This document shows, in pieces, positions 26,293-38,847 of a stretch of DNA of 64,000 bases; position 1 is the stretch's first letter, and each line of letters begins with the position of its first letter. Made by a program: the position numbers and the translations under genes. Below the pieces are notes generated by a model. It was not told the origin of the DNA. It saw only the letters and a list, made by a program, of their open reading frames with translations, and did no database searches. The DNA comes from Ophiocordyceps camponoti-saundersi (nom. inval.) (Eukaryota > Ascomycota > Sordariomycetes > Hypocreales > Ophiocordycipitaceae): contig PDHQ01000152.1 of assembly GCA_003339415.1 (NCBI GenBank), forward strand, positions 18,491-82,490, written 5' to 3'.

Positions 26293-26720
26293 TAAACTTC
26301 TCCTTAACTAGTAAGTAGGAAATCTAAAAGTTCCTTACGAAGTTTAACTACCTCGCTACTAAAACCTAAGTTCCCTTAGCTTAAATTAAATATATATTTT
26401 AAAACTAATTACTTACTAACTTTAATATAAGTTTTCTTATAAAGGCTAAAAACTTATATATAATCTATAAGGAATTTTATAAGTATATAAAAATATTATA
26501 TTTTATTAGAAAAAGGAGTTTATTTACTAGAAAGCTATATAGAAAGCTTATTAAGGTAATTAAATTACTTTTATAATATAAAAGAAAAAAACTATAATTA
26601 TAATTTTAACCTTATATTAAAAAAGCTAGCTTTTAAGTAAAGATAAGAAGAAAGTTTATTAGGAAAATAGTATTTATTTTATTTATAGAAAAAATAGCTA
26701 TATAGCTAAGAACTACTTTA
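26293..26720 (+). pseudogene. Decayed gag with CCHC zinc knuckle (element G)
   Basis: Around 26338-26390 a frame reads KFNYLATKTQVPLAQ, which resembles the helical capsid core of fungal gypsy Gag. Further on, 26675-26716 reads Y-x2-Y-x4-Y-x4-Y (YFIYRKNSYIAKNY). That is a CX2CX4HX4C knuckle whose Cys and His codons have all become Tyr by RIP. This motif binds RNA in the particle. The spacing is exact, which makes chance unlikely. Confidence 0.72.
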
Positions 26721-27959
26721 ACTAATAAAAGATAAGGAGAGTTTATAAAGTTTAGACGCCTTTACTTAACTTTATTTAATTAAATAACTTTAATTTAAGA
26801 AAAAGTAAAATTATTATAAAGCTTTTTAATAATCTTAAAAATATTATATATAAAATAGAAAATAAAAAAGTTATTTACTATTAATAGTTAAGTTTAAGTT
26901 AATAATATTACTTTTTATATCTTTACTTTATATAATATTAGAGTAGATACTTATTTTTTAGTTAACTATTATTTTATAAAATAAGCTATAAAGCGCTTAA
27001 GCGTTAAACTTATCTTTATCTATCTTATCCCTTTTATTAATTTCTAAAACTATTAAGTTAGCTTAGTTTATAAGTACTTAATTATTACCTTAATAATTAA
27101 TATATAGTATTTTCCTTAAGAAATCTACTAAGTAAATAATAATACTTAGAATCTCTTTATTAGCTTATTTTAAATAGCTAAGAAAAAGTTACTACTTAAC
27201 TATATAGCTTAGAAACTAGTTTAGCTAAATACTTTACTTACCTTTACTAAATACTTGCTCTTAATCTTATTATTTAAAAAGCCCCTTTTTACTAAAAATT
27301 TAAATCTAGCTATCTAAGGGGACGCTAAACGCCGGAACTGCCTTTTCTATTAAAATAAGCGTAAATATTAAATCTTTTAATATTAAAAAAAAACTTTATA
27401 TAGCTTATAAAAGAGAAAAATCTAGCTTAAACCTTAACCTAAACTAACTAAGAAATTAATAATATAAATAAGGATACTTTAAAAAAATAGCTTATTTACT
27501 AAATATAATAAAGCCCTTATTATATATAATAAAAAACAATAACCCCGCTAATACTTATAACTTTTATTAAATTAAAAAATAATAATAACTTAATTATAAT
27601 TATAAAGCTAAGCTTAGCTAGCTATATATATATAAGATAAGAAATTCTATTCTTTTAAGAAAAGGAACCTAAGTATATTACTTATATATATAATATAATT
27701 CCTTTAGCTTTTATATATTTTAAAAAATTCTTTAATAAAAAAAGCTTATATTCCTATTAATCCTTAACTTAGCTATAATATTACCCTAAAACTTAAAAAG
27801 CTTCTAAACCTAATAAGACTTTTTTTTATAAAATACTTATAAAATACTTATTTTTAAAAAAAGAAACTATTAACTATTTACTTAAGATTAAGTTTATTAA
27901 GCTAGATATTAGTCTTTACGCTACTTTTATTTTCTTCGCGCTAAAGCTATACTTAATAG

Positions 27960-28700
27960 CTTAGCGTTTTTATATTAATTACTAATAAATAAATAATTAC
28001 TTAAAGAGGTAAATCTCGCTTACTTTTTTTTAAAAAGTATAATATTTAGCTACTAAGAGGTAAAATAGTTTTTAAAGATTAATATTATTTAAGCGTTTTA
28101 TTATCTCTATCTTAACTTTAACTTTAAGTACCTTAAAGCTTTCTAAATAAAGTTTAGTATATTTTATTAGCTTATTCTCCTATTTAGCCTTAAAGTAAAG
28201 CTTATTTAGTTTTAAAATTTTATAAATACTTAATTTTATAATCTTCTTAATTATTATATAAATATATATATTAATAATATAATAATTTACTTAAGTAGCG
28301 AAGAAGAGGAATATTAAAAGAAATACCGAGAAATAATTTAACGCTTATATTAAATAAACTTATAAAAGGATATTTAAAAATTAAAGTTTAATATTATAAA
28401 AATTAATTACCTTAGTATAATATTATATATAAGCTAAGAACTAAGCGTGAATTTATATAAGGTATAAGTAATTTAAGATTAAAAGTTTAAAAATTTTTAG
28501 AATTATAAAGCTATCTCTTTATTTATAAGATTTTATAACTTTATTTAGATTTTTTATTATTTTATTAATATTATTACTAAGCTCCTAAGCCGCCTCTTAA
28601 AGAAAAATACTGCTTTTAAGCTTAGATTAAAGTAAAAGAAAGCTTTTAATAAAATAAAAAACCTAGCTATATAAGCCCTAATACTCGCTTTTTTTATCTA
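27960..28700 (+). pseudogene. Decayed gypsy reverse transcriptase and RNase H tether (element G)
   Basis: A single frame from 28075 to 28690 carries the family motifs in order: KINII.AFYYL (28075; KLDIIQAFHRL type), a YLKAF.IKF and LLFSLKV block (about 28130-28190; the TAFRTRFG and LPFGL region), YINNIII (28267-28287; the YIDDIII catalytic box with Asp changed to Asn), SSEEEY, FIRFYNF (28522-28542; the FLGFANFY block), and AFNKIKNL (28642; the AFxxLKxxL block). Just before, in another frame, FYINYQQIN (about 27968) matches FCVDYRxLN, so a small indel may lie between. Stops are TAA/TAG only. Confidence 0.85.
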
Positions 28701-29273
28701 AAGCTCCTAACTTAACTTAAAACTACTACCTTTTAAAATACTACCGCTAGTATATTTTAATAATAGTAAAATAATTAAATATAAAAGCTTATAATCTTTT
28801 TCTTAAAAATAATAAATATAGCTAAACGCGCGTACTTAATTTAAGATTATAAACTCCTTATTATTATATAAAGCCTCGAGTATTTCTACTTAAAATTACT
28901 TAGTTAAAAGTTTAATATAATTATAAATTATAAGGCTTTAATTTATTTTATAATAAAAAGATTACTTTTTATTTATTAAGTTTTATAATTTAATTTTCCT
29001 TACCTAATTTAATATTTATTTCTTATACTAACTTAGCTAGTAAAATATAGCTATTAATATCTTTTTATATAAAATAGCTAAGCTTCTAATTATAAAAGCT
29101 TATAAAAAGGAAGAAAGAATACTTATAATAATTCTCTTAGAAAGCTTTAAATTTAAAGCTTTAACCTTAACTTATATAATTACTTTAGTCTGCTTTAAAG
29201 AAAATATTACGCTATTAAAAGTAAAGTAAGTATAACTTATTTAAAAAGAGAATATAAGCTAAAACTTTAAATT

Positions 29274-29288
29274 TTATAATAATCTCCT
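29274..29288. repeat. Target site duplication of D-left, left copy
   Basis: The 15 bases TTATAATAATCTCCT pair with TTATAATAATCTCTT at 48537-48551; the one difference is C/T. Removing D-left joins the gypsy frame (FYNNLL, then YNT) correctly. Confidence 0.8.
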
Positions 29289-30362
29289 AACTTTTATATA
29301 TTTTATAAACTCCGCGCTTATAATAATATAAATATAAACTTCTTATTTTTATATAATAAGTAGACTCCGCTCTTTTTATTACTTTATAATAATAGCTAGC
29401 TATACTTAAAGCGACTCTAAGGGGGAGGGCGATACTATATAAGTTAATTATAACTATAAAAAGTTTTTACTTAAAATATAGCTTTACTTTAAATTATAAT
29501 AATTTTAAATTTAAAAGTTTATTATACTTATTACCTTATTAAAAGTTAAGGTAAATATTAATAAGATTATTTTAGGAGATATTTTTATCTTTATATAAGT
29601 AATTATAAAATAAATAGCGGAGTTTAAGAGGGTTTAGGGAGGCGCCCCCCTTACTCTAACTTTATTAATTAATAATATCTCCTTAGCTATTATAGCTACG
29701 GTTTCCTCTTTTTTTTATAGCTTTAAGGGGAGCGGGATTTTTTTAATATAAGCTATAATTATAGCTAAAGCGCTAAAGAAGATTAATAAAAAGTAAATTT
29801 CTAAATAATATAAGCGATAGCTTATAATTTATTTTAACTTTATTATTATTTTATTTTAAGTTTAAAGCCTGAAAATAATTATAATAAATATTAATTATAA
29901 ACTTTATAAGTAAAGCTAAGCTTTTATAATAAGGAAATTACTTAATAGTAATATTATAATAATATTTTAAAATATTATTTATAAGCTTTAGTTTAATCTA
30001 AAGTAGCTTTATATTATTTTTAAAAAAAGTATATTTAATTAGTAAAAGTTATATTTTTATTATAAAGAAAATATTAGCGTAAGCTTTATAATAAAGTAAT
30101 AAAAAAGCATTTTAGAAAAAGATTAAATTATTAAATAAGGTTTTAATAATATAATTATATATAAAAAATATTATTTTAAAACTTAGTAAAGTTTTTTAAT
30201 AATTATTATTAATAATATAGTAAATATAAACTAAATTTATAATAAAAGTATAATAATATAAGCGGAGATTTTTAATATTAAATTCTATATACTAAAGGTT
30301 TAACTTTAATAATATTTTAAATATTATTAACTTAAGTATATCGCTAAATATTATATAATAAG
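29289..30362 (+). repeat. D-left, first piece (1.87 kb repeat of unknown class)
   Basis: This is the first 1074 bases of repeat D, broken by E-outer at 30362 and resumed at 47737. It begins AACTTTTATATATTTTATAA and contains GC-rich patches at 29297-29325, 29410-29435, 29625-29655 and 29690-29760. It matches D-right read in reverse (58573-58329, then 51573-50790). Its 15-base duplication and its trinucleotide-repeat end (ATT)n suggest a non-LTR element (LINE fragment or SINE-like), but I recognise no coding motif. Confidence 0.72.
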
Positions 30363-30612
30363 TATAAAAGTCCTATACTTTTTAATATTTATAAGAAGCT
30401 AACTTTATTAATATAGAATAACTTAAGAGGTTTTAAGGTATATATAATATATATACTTAAGGTTATAGTTTATATATAGCCCGCGCCCGTCCCGCGCGCG
30501 GCGCTAACTAATTATATATACTTATATATACCCCGCGCCTATTATACGCGCGGACTTAACTAAGTACCCCTTATATAACTTAGCTATTTAGGCGTAGCCT
30601 AAATACTTTATA
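30363..30612 (-). repeat. Left LTR of E-outer (3' LTR in coding sense)
   Basis: The 250 bases start TATAAAAGTCC and end ATACTTTATA, the altered TG...CA ends. All four E LTRs (this, 31922, 38598, 47482) are exactly 250 bases and share a GC-rich centre (CCCGCGC..TCCCGCGCGCGGCGC). Confidence 0.9.
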
Positions 30613-31921
30613 TACCTTGCCGCCTTAGGAAAAGAGTATTTCTAGCTATAGTATATATATATATAAGGTATAAGTTAAAATACCTTTTATATAGAAAATT
30701 TTTTCTTTTTTTTTCTTTCTCTATAAGTTACTTATATTATTTTTTCTCGCTAAGTAAATTTTTTCTAAGCCTTATACTTTATTATTTTATTACTATATTT
30801 TTATAGTTTTTTTTATTATTATTATTATTATTTAAGCTCTTTATAGCTATTTTTTTTATTATTATTATTTTTTAAGCTTTTTATATCTATTAAGTTATTA
30901 TCTTATCGCCTTAATATATTATTTAATTAGCTATAATTATTATCTTATATAATAAGCGGATACGCTATAAAAAGGGATTTAAATAATAAAAGCGTTACTA
31001 TATTATAAAAAGTAGAATACTTATATACTCCTTATATTTAAAACTTTTATAATAGCTATAATATTAATTACTAATATAGTAATAAGGCGGCTTATAAGGT
31101 ATATAAGTAATAACGAAAATAGTGCTTTTAGGAAAAATACCTTTTTATTATAAATATACGCTTATAGCAGGCTATCTATAACTTATAAATAATAATTAAG
31201 AAAAGATAAGCTATTATTTTACCCGCTTGCCCCTACGCTAAAAAAATCTTTAGCTAGCGCGCTTAGCTTATATTAAAGTTTCTTACTTGCGTTAATTACT
31301 TATAAACTATATTAGCTATTATTTATATTATACCGCGCCCGGTAACTAACCTTTACGCCCCTTTTATACCTAAGTAATAATAATTTTTTACGCTTATCCC
31401 CGCTATTAGTAATATAATCGCTATATTTACCTTATATACCTTAACTTATAATATATCCTTAGTAATAATATAATACTAATAGTAATAATAATAATAATAA
31501 GGCGTCCTTACTATTAGCTTTAACTTTTTTACTTTATAATATTAAATATCTTTTTAGCGGTAAAAGGAATAATAATAATAAATTCTTAAATAATAGTAAA
31601 ATAAGTAAGCTATTTAAATTATAAACTATTAAGTAAATATTAATATATAAAAGCGGGAGAATAAAAAGAGAAATAATATTTTTTATTAAATAGTTATAGC
31701 GCTAACTAATTTATATAATATATTAAGCTTACTTACTACTTTATAATACGCTATCTCCGCTAATTTATATATATTACTTAGCTTTTAATTATTTAGCGCT
31801 TATATATATTACCTATCCTCCTTTTTTATTATATATTAATAAAATAAGTTTATATTAGCGCTTACGCGTAGCGCGCGCGGCTTAGGAGTAAGATAAGTAA
31901 AACTCCCGCTATTAGCGTTAT
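30613..31921 (-). other. 3' region of E-outer next to its left LTR
   Basis: This stretch of about 1.3 kb matches 32172-33487 of E-inner. On the coding strand it is the 3' end of the element, after pol. It holds AG/CT-rich and (ATT)n runs (30810-30870), and a block reading CGCGTAGCGCGCGCGGC near 31867-31883. E-inner is inserted at its far end, after gttat (31917-31921). I see no coding motif. Confidence 0.6.
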
Positions 31922-32171
31922 TATAAAAGTCCTACACTTCTTAATATCTATAAGAAGCTAACTTTATTAATATAGAATAACTTAAGAGGTTCTAAAGTAT
32001 ATACGGTATACGTACTTAAGGTTATAGTCTATATATAGCCCGCGCTTATCCCGCGCGCGGCGCTAACTAATTATATATGCTTATATATACCCCGCGCCCG
32101 TTATACGCGCGGACTTAACTAAGTACCCCCTACGTAACTTAGCTATTCGAGCGTAGCTCGAATCCCTTATA
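31922..32171 (-). repeat. Left LTR of E-inner
   Basis: The 250 bases start TATAAAAGTCC and end CCCTTATA. They are preceded by the target duplication gttat. The next bases on the coding strand, just inside this LTR, are purine-rich (AAAGCGACGGGGTA read from the minus strand), fitting a polypurine tract beside a 3' LTR. Confidence 0.9.
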
Positions 32172-35100
32172 TACCCCGTCGCTTTAAAAAAAGAGTATTT
32201 CTAGCCGCGGCACGTATATATATAAGGTATAAGTTAAAATACCCCTTATATAGAAAATTTTTCTTCTTTCTTTTTTATTTTTCTCTTTAAGCTAGTTATA
32301 TTATTTTCCCTTACTAAGTAAAAAATTCTCTAAGCTTTATACTTTATTACTTTACTACCGTATTCTTATAATTTTTTTTTTATCGTTATTATTATCTAAG
32401 CTTTCTTATAGTTATTTATTCTTTTTTTTTTTATTATTATTATTTTTTAAGCTCTTTATATTTATTAAGTTATTATATTACTATTTTAATATATTATTTA
32501 GTTAATTATAGTTACTAGCTTACGTAATAAGCAGCTATACTATAAAGAGGGATTTAAATAATAAAAGCGTCGCTATATTATAAAAGGTAAAATATTTATA
32601 TACTCCCTATATTTAGGACCTTTATAATAGCTATAATATTAACTACTAATATAGTCGCGGGATAGCTTATAAAGTATATAGATAGCGGTAAAGATAGTAC
32701 TTTTAGGAAAAGTACCTTTTTATTATAAACGTATACTTATAGCGGGCTATCCGCGACTTATAGATAATAGTTAGGGAAAGATAAGCTATTACCTTACCCG
32801 CTTGCCTTTACGCTAATAAAATACTTAGCTAGCGCGCCTAGCTTACGCCGGAGTTTCTTACTTACGTTAACTACTTATAAATTATACTAGCCGCTACTTA
32901 TATCGCACCGCGCCTAGTAACTAACTTATACGCCCCTTTTACGCCTAAGTAATAATAATCCTCTACGCTTATCCCCGCCGCTAATAATATAATCGCTATA
33001 CCTGCCCCGTATACCCTAACTTACGGTATATTCTTAATAATAATATAATATTAGTAATAGTAATAATAATAATAAGGCGCCCTTGCTACTAGCCTTAACT
33101 TTTTCGCCTTATAATATAAAGCGTCCTTTTAATAGTAAGAGGAATAATAGCGATAGATTTTTAAGTAATAGTAAGATAAGTAAGCTACTTAGATTATAAA
33201 CCGCTAAGTAAATATTAACGCGTAAGAATAGGAGAATAAGGAGAGGAATAATATCTTTTATTAAATAATTATAGCGCTAATTAATCTATATAATATACTA
33301 AGCCCGCTTACTACCTTACTATACGCCGCCCCCGCTAGCTTATATATATTATCTAGCCCTTAATCGCCTAATATTTATATATAATATTTATCCTCCCCCC
33401 CCGCTATATATTAGCTAAGCGGGTTTATATTAGCGCTTATACGCGGCGCGCGTAGCCTAGGAGTAAAATAGGTAAGACTCCCGCTATTAGCGTTATATTA
33501 AATATTCCCCTAGCTTTATAATACGCCCTCCCCCGCTTAGGGATATATCTATTATAGGTTAATACTAATATTAAGTTATAGTTAGCGCTATAATAGCCTC
33601 CTAAGTTACTTAACTATAGCGAAGAATTATAAAGAGGAGATAGAGAAAGTAAATATTAGCTTAAAGCTAATATAAAAAAAAAGGAGAAATAAGCGGATAA
33701 AAAATAAAAAAGAATAAGGGGCGGGGGGGTAATATTATACTTATAAGATAAAGGGGGAAAATTACTTAAGGGGGATAACTAGCTATAAGGGGCGCTTAAA
33801 TAAATACGTAGTTAAGTCCGCGTTAAGCTATTATAAAAGCGTATATTCTTTTATATAAACTTAAAGCGGTCTAATACCGCGTAGCGTTTAAGGCTATTAA
33901 GTAGCTTCTAAGTTAGAGTAATATAACTTTTCTATTTTATAAGGATAAGTTAATAAGGCGTCTTACTTTACGAGCGCCGGCCCCTAGCGTTCTTCGTAGT
34001 AAGAACTTCCTTAACCTTATACTTATTAAAAGACGGGTTATTATAAAAAAGATAGAGGAGGGGATTCGGCTAAGAGTTAGTAAATAACTAAAATAGTAAA
34101 GGGTTATTAGTAGCACGCTTAATAAGGTTAATATAAAAGGTAAAGTAAATACCGGGTAATATATTAAGAGTAATAATAAGCGGCGTTAATATAGCTATTA
34201 CCTTATATTTACCCTTAAGGTAATTAAGCTTAGGAGATAGATAGTTAGATTATATATAAGTAAAGTTAAGCTATATAAAGTCGCCGACCTAGAACCGTTT
34301 TATAAGCTAGTAAGACTTATTCGAGGAGTCCTATTACCGTTACTAAGCTTAGGCGATAGAGGCTTATATTAGTTTAACGCTATTATAAAAGAAATAAGTA
34401 AACGCTATAGCTTAGCTTTTTAAGGAAGAGATAGGAGCGGCCGCCTCTACTAGCTAATTAAGAAAAATAATATCGAAGCTATAAAATAAGTAGTTAAGAC
34501 TAATACTTATTATAGATAAGTTTTAATTATTTAAAATAAGCTAGTAAATAAGTAAGTAGCGCGGCTAGTTAAACTATAAGAAAGAGATTATATAATAGAG
34601 AATAGCTTATACTTCTTAGTTTATACGCTCCGTACCCCTATTAGTTTAAGGGTAATACGCTATAGAAAATAGCCTATTAACCTTAGTAAGATAGTAAAAG
34701 GTAGATTAGAAATAGCTTATTTAATTAGAACCGTAATTAGAAATTAACTTATAAGGGAAGCTATAAAACTACTACTAATATTAGATAAAGCGCTTAATAT
34801 ATTACTTAATATTTATAGATATTATAGCTTTAAGCTAGATATATTTTAATAAGTAATTTATAATAACTATTAGGAAATAAGGCTAGGACTCTAAGGTAGC
34901 GGGTAGCTTAGTTATAAAGTTTATAAAGAAAGTTATTTAAAACTATTTAAAAGGAGGTAGCGGCTAAAGTAACTTTTAATAACGCTAATAATTAAGGTAG
35001 TCTGCGTAATAATAATAGTTATAAATAAAATATACTATATTTATAAATATATTATCTTAGTAAAACTCGCGTTAAAAAAATATAAAGGTAATATTCTTAC

Positions 35101-35879
35101 TAAGGTATTTTACTATAAGGGAATTATAAGTTTATTAGATAAGTATAGTAATTAAAGGTTTTTACTTAAAAACCTAAAAATAGCCTTAGAATTATAGCTA
35201 TTTATAAGTAAAGATAAAATAATCTATAATTTACTTATAAGTACCCGCTTTTAGTAGAAATTTCTAAGCGCCTAACTAAATTACTTAGCAGTATATATAA
35301 TAAAGGGAATTAGTATAGAGAGCCTCTAACTAAAAGTTCTATAAGGTCTCGTTATAAAAAGGGGCTAAAATATCTTAAATAAAAAATATAGCTATAAGGA
35401 ACTAAGATAAGGCTAGGCTAAATTAGACTAGCTATAACTTAAAAAAGTAGATAGATACGGGCCGTATAATCTAACTAAAGCGCTCCTCCGTCCCGCGGCG
35501 ATCTTATTCTCGCTAGGAGAGCGTATTAGGCCGCGACGCCTACGCGCTAAGATAGTACTAAAAGCGGAAATTAAAAAAGGTAAGTATTTTAGCCTAACGC
35601 GCTTAATATTTTATTATAGCCTTAAGCGTAATAAAATATTTTAAAGCTTTATAATTTATAAAAATAAAGAATAGCTACGTAATTTTACGTAACTTAGTAA
35701 ATTACGCTTTAAAGTAAGAAATAATAATAAGAAGCTTTTTATTATAAATTATATAATTCTATTTTATAAGTAAAAGTTTCTTAGAGTAATATATAATAAG
35801 CTAAAAAATATAGTTTAAGCTAAACTAGGAAAGGTACCTGCTAATAGCCTCGCTAAAATAATTAGCTTTAATAATAATA

Positions 35880-36350
35880 TTACGGTCCGGATCTTACTAA
35901 GCGAGGATAGGGGTAAAGATAAACGCGGACTTAAGCGTATCGAAAGCGAGCTAATACTTATTAGTTTAATAGAAAAGCGCGCCGCGTTTTATAAGCTTAA
36001 CTAAGGGGGCTATAAGGTTTAAAAAGTAAAATATAAAGTTATAATAAAAGTTAGCGAACTTAAAAAAACTACGCACGCCTTAGACGCGGGTTAGCGCCTT
36101 TTATTTTAAAATTATAGAAACCTTAGTAAGGTCTAGCTATACTTTTTTACTAGCGTAAATAATAAACCCTAAGTATTTAACCTTATAAATAATAAAATTA
36201 TATTTATTAAGATTAAGGAAAAGCTTAGCTTAATAAAAATATAAGAGTATAATATATATTTTATATTAATAATCGGAATAGGAACCTCCTAAATAGATAA
36301 GGATATTATTTAAGTATATTATAGTAAAATCCCCGAAAAAGTCGCTAAAA
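35880..36350 (-). pseudogene. Decayed gypsy reverse transcriptase of E-inner
   Basis: On the minus strand 36316-36293 reads YLNNILIY, the YLDDILIY catalytic box with both Asp codons now Asn. KYLGFIIYASKKV.LDLTKV follows, matching the YLGFxxSxxGxxxDPxKV block. In the same frame FKFANFYYNFI comes at about 36068-36033, matching FLGFANFYRRFI, and then a LIAPLVKL block. The spacing from YLDD to FANFY agrees with that in element G. The enzyme would copy the element's RNA. Both catalytic Asp codons are lost and Gln/Trp-type stops are present. Confidence 0.86.
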
Positions 36351-38597
36351 GTAATATTAATATAACGCTAAAATATAGCGGGCGCTCCTATAAGGCTAAA
36401 AAGGTAAATAAGGTATTTAAATAAACTAAACTAAATATAAAAAGCTATAAAATATTCCTCGCCTTTAGTAATATAAAGCTTATAGAAGGCGGTATAAATA
36501 TTAAGTTTCGTAAACTAATAGGTACTTAAAAGGCTACGAAGCGTCTCTTTAATAAGTAAAAAAGGATAATAATCTTACTTTATTACTTTATTTAAAGCGT
36601 AATAATTAATATAAAAGCGCTACTTACTTTCTAGCTTCTTTATAAGTAAAATAAGGGCGGCCGCGGATAATAAGCTAGCGCGGATTTATCTTTTATTTAT
36701 TAAGTTAGTAATCTATTTCTAAACCTTAAGGAGATACTCGTAAGGTATACTATAAAGCGGGCCTTAAAGTAAAGAGGGTAAGGAACTATTAAGTTCTTAG
36801 TAAAGTTAGATATAATAGTTATAATTATTATAGTAAAGGGGTAGGACGCTAGCTTTCTCCTTATCGAATAAGTTAGCAAAATCTAATATTTTAGAAAATA
36901 AGGAGGGGCTTATAGTTAAGGTAAAGGTTATAATACGTAAAATATAAGAGATATCTTATAAGCTAGTAGCGAGGAACTAATAACTAATATACTATTAAGA
37001 TTCGCGGTAAATAAGGGCTACGAAGATAAAGCTAAGGATAGCTATAATAAGGTAAGTAATTTACTAAAATTTAAAATATAAAATAACTAATCCGCTAGTA
37101 AAGTAAACTATAATTTCCCGCTTATTAAAATATAATAAAATATCGTTATACGCTATCTAAAATAAGCTAAGAATTAAGTTCTAAGTAAGGCTTAAGATTA
37201 TATACGCTATTATAAGTAATTACTAGCTATTAATATTAGCTATAAAACGGATAAGGTAATAAATAGATAAGTATAGCTTAAAGCGTACGCGCTATTAGTA
37301 ATATATTTATATAATAATATAAATTACTTATAAGTAAAAAAGGGGAATTCGCTTAAGCTAGTAGCGCTATATAAAAGATTCGCTTATAATAGCGTAATAA
37401 TTATAGCTATTATCTACTTATATAATAATAAAAAAAGTAAAATTTATAAATATAAGGAGAAGGAGGGGAGGTAAGTTTATATTCTAACTAATATCTATAA
37501 AATAGTTATCTAATATTCTATAAGTAATATTACCGCGAGAGTCCTCCCCTTATAGGAGACTTAGTATAAGGGGGATTTATTTCCCTAGTTCGAGGCGGGG
37601 TCCTCCTCCTTTTTTACGGTATCTACGAAGTAGACTAAAAAGGCCGGTAAGGAAAGATTAAGCTTATACTTATATAAGAAATAGCTAATATTACTATAAC
37701 GGAGGTAGCGGCCCTTAGCGCGCCGCTTCGTAATCTTATCGCTACTAGCCTTAGTTACTTAATAATAAGTTTTACCGCTATAGCTAGTTTAGCCTTAAAA
37801 GGGAGGGCTATTATATTTACTAAAGCGCGGCTAGGTATTAGTTTAATATATATTAGTTATTAGGGTATCTTAGGATAGCCTAAGAGCGGAAGGTAAGGGC
37901 GTCCGGCCTTTATTTTTAAAGCGGAAAAACTTAATATTTACGGTAATAGCGTAAATTCTAGTAATAGTAATAATATACTTAGTTAGGGGAATATTACGCC
38001 TTATATAATATTAGTAAAGGGCTAGCGTAAAAGTATAATAGAGGCGTATAATTTTAATCTTATTAGCTTATTTAGTATTATCTATTAGAGTAAGCTTAGC
38101 CTTAAAATAAACGAAGAAGTTAGAGAAGGACTTAGAAGCGCTTTATATAAGGTATTTAAGCTCCGTTATAGCTATCTAGCGCTAGTATAAGTTAATAAAT
38201 ATAATATTAAGGTAACTTAGGAAGTAATTAAGGTTATACTTATACTTAGTACTTTACTTAAAAAATAAGGCTATTTTAGCTTAGATTATAAGAGATAAGT
38301 ATTAGTATAGAAATACTTATTAGTTATAAGTAGTACTAATAAAGGCTTAGTCCGCTTATAGCTTATAAGATATAAAAAAGCGCTATATTAGAAAAAGGTT
38401 TTTATCGCCGTTAAATAGCGATCTAAGAGGTAGCGGCTTATAGCGAGGTTATAATTACTATTACTTAAGAAGCTATATAGATTAGTACTATTAGCGTATA
38501 AGGCTTTAGAGCTCCGCGATAGTAGCTTACTACTCCGAGAGCTAAGCGATAATAGCTTATTAAATATTAAGGTTATTTATAGTTAAAATTATTCTAC

Positions 38598-38847
38598 TAT
38601 AAAGGTCCTATACTCCTTAATATTTATAAGAAGCTAACTTTATTAATATAGAATAACTTAAGAGGTTTTAAGGTATATATAGTATATATACTTAGGGTTA
38701 TAGTCCGTATATAGCCCGCGCCTATCCTACGCGCGGCGCTAACTAATTATATACGCTTATATGCACCCCGCGCCCGTTATACGCGCGGACTTAACTAAGC
38801 ACCCCTTATATAACTTAGCTATTCGGGCGCAGCTTAAATTCCTTATA
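38598..38847 (-). repeat. Right LTR of E-inner
   Basis: The 250 bases start TATAAAGGTCC and end TTCCTTATA, followed directly by the duplication gttat and then E-outer sequence (ATTAAATATTCTCC) that also occurs at 33488 in E-inner. Confidence 0.9.

Larger units (their letters stand above)
26290..29273 (+). mobile_element. G (left piece): Ty3/gypsy chromodomain element, gag to RNase H
   Basis: This is the 5' coding part of a plus-strand gypsy element: gag, zinc knuckle, protease region, RT and RNase H in the usual order. It stops inside pol at 29273 where D-left was inserted, and resumes with integrase at 48537. The 15-base duplication ttataataatctc(c/t)t at 29274-29288 and 48537-48551 proves the two parts were joined. 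No LTR for G could be found on either side. Confidence 0.8.
31922..38847 (-). mobile_element. E-inner: complete Ty3/gypsy element inside E-outer
   Basis: A full copy of element E, 6926 bases, with 250-base LTRs at 31922-32171 and 38598-38847. The duplication gttat stands at 31917-31921 and again at 38848-38852. It lies in the same orientation as its host copy. The coding strand is minus: gag should lie near 37-38.5 kb, RT/RNase H is seen at 35.9-36.35 kb, and integrase should fall at about 33.6-35.5 kb, though I did not resolve it. The bases are visibly less decayed than in E-outer. Confidence 0.88.

Noticed and set aside
30363..33487. E LTRs of about 1.56 kb in tandem
   Set aside because: The 1.3 kb after the first 250 bases is missing at 38847 and 47731, and the ataag and gttat duplications fit 250-base LTRs and self-nesting.
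34000..36600. Long plus-strand frame in E-inner with few stops
   Set aside because: The translation looked protein-like, but no family was recognised, and the minus strand carries the gypsy RT motifs in order and frame. The plus frame is its shadow.
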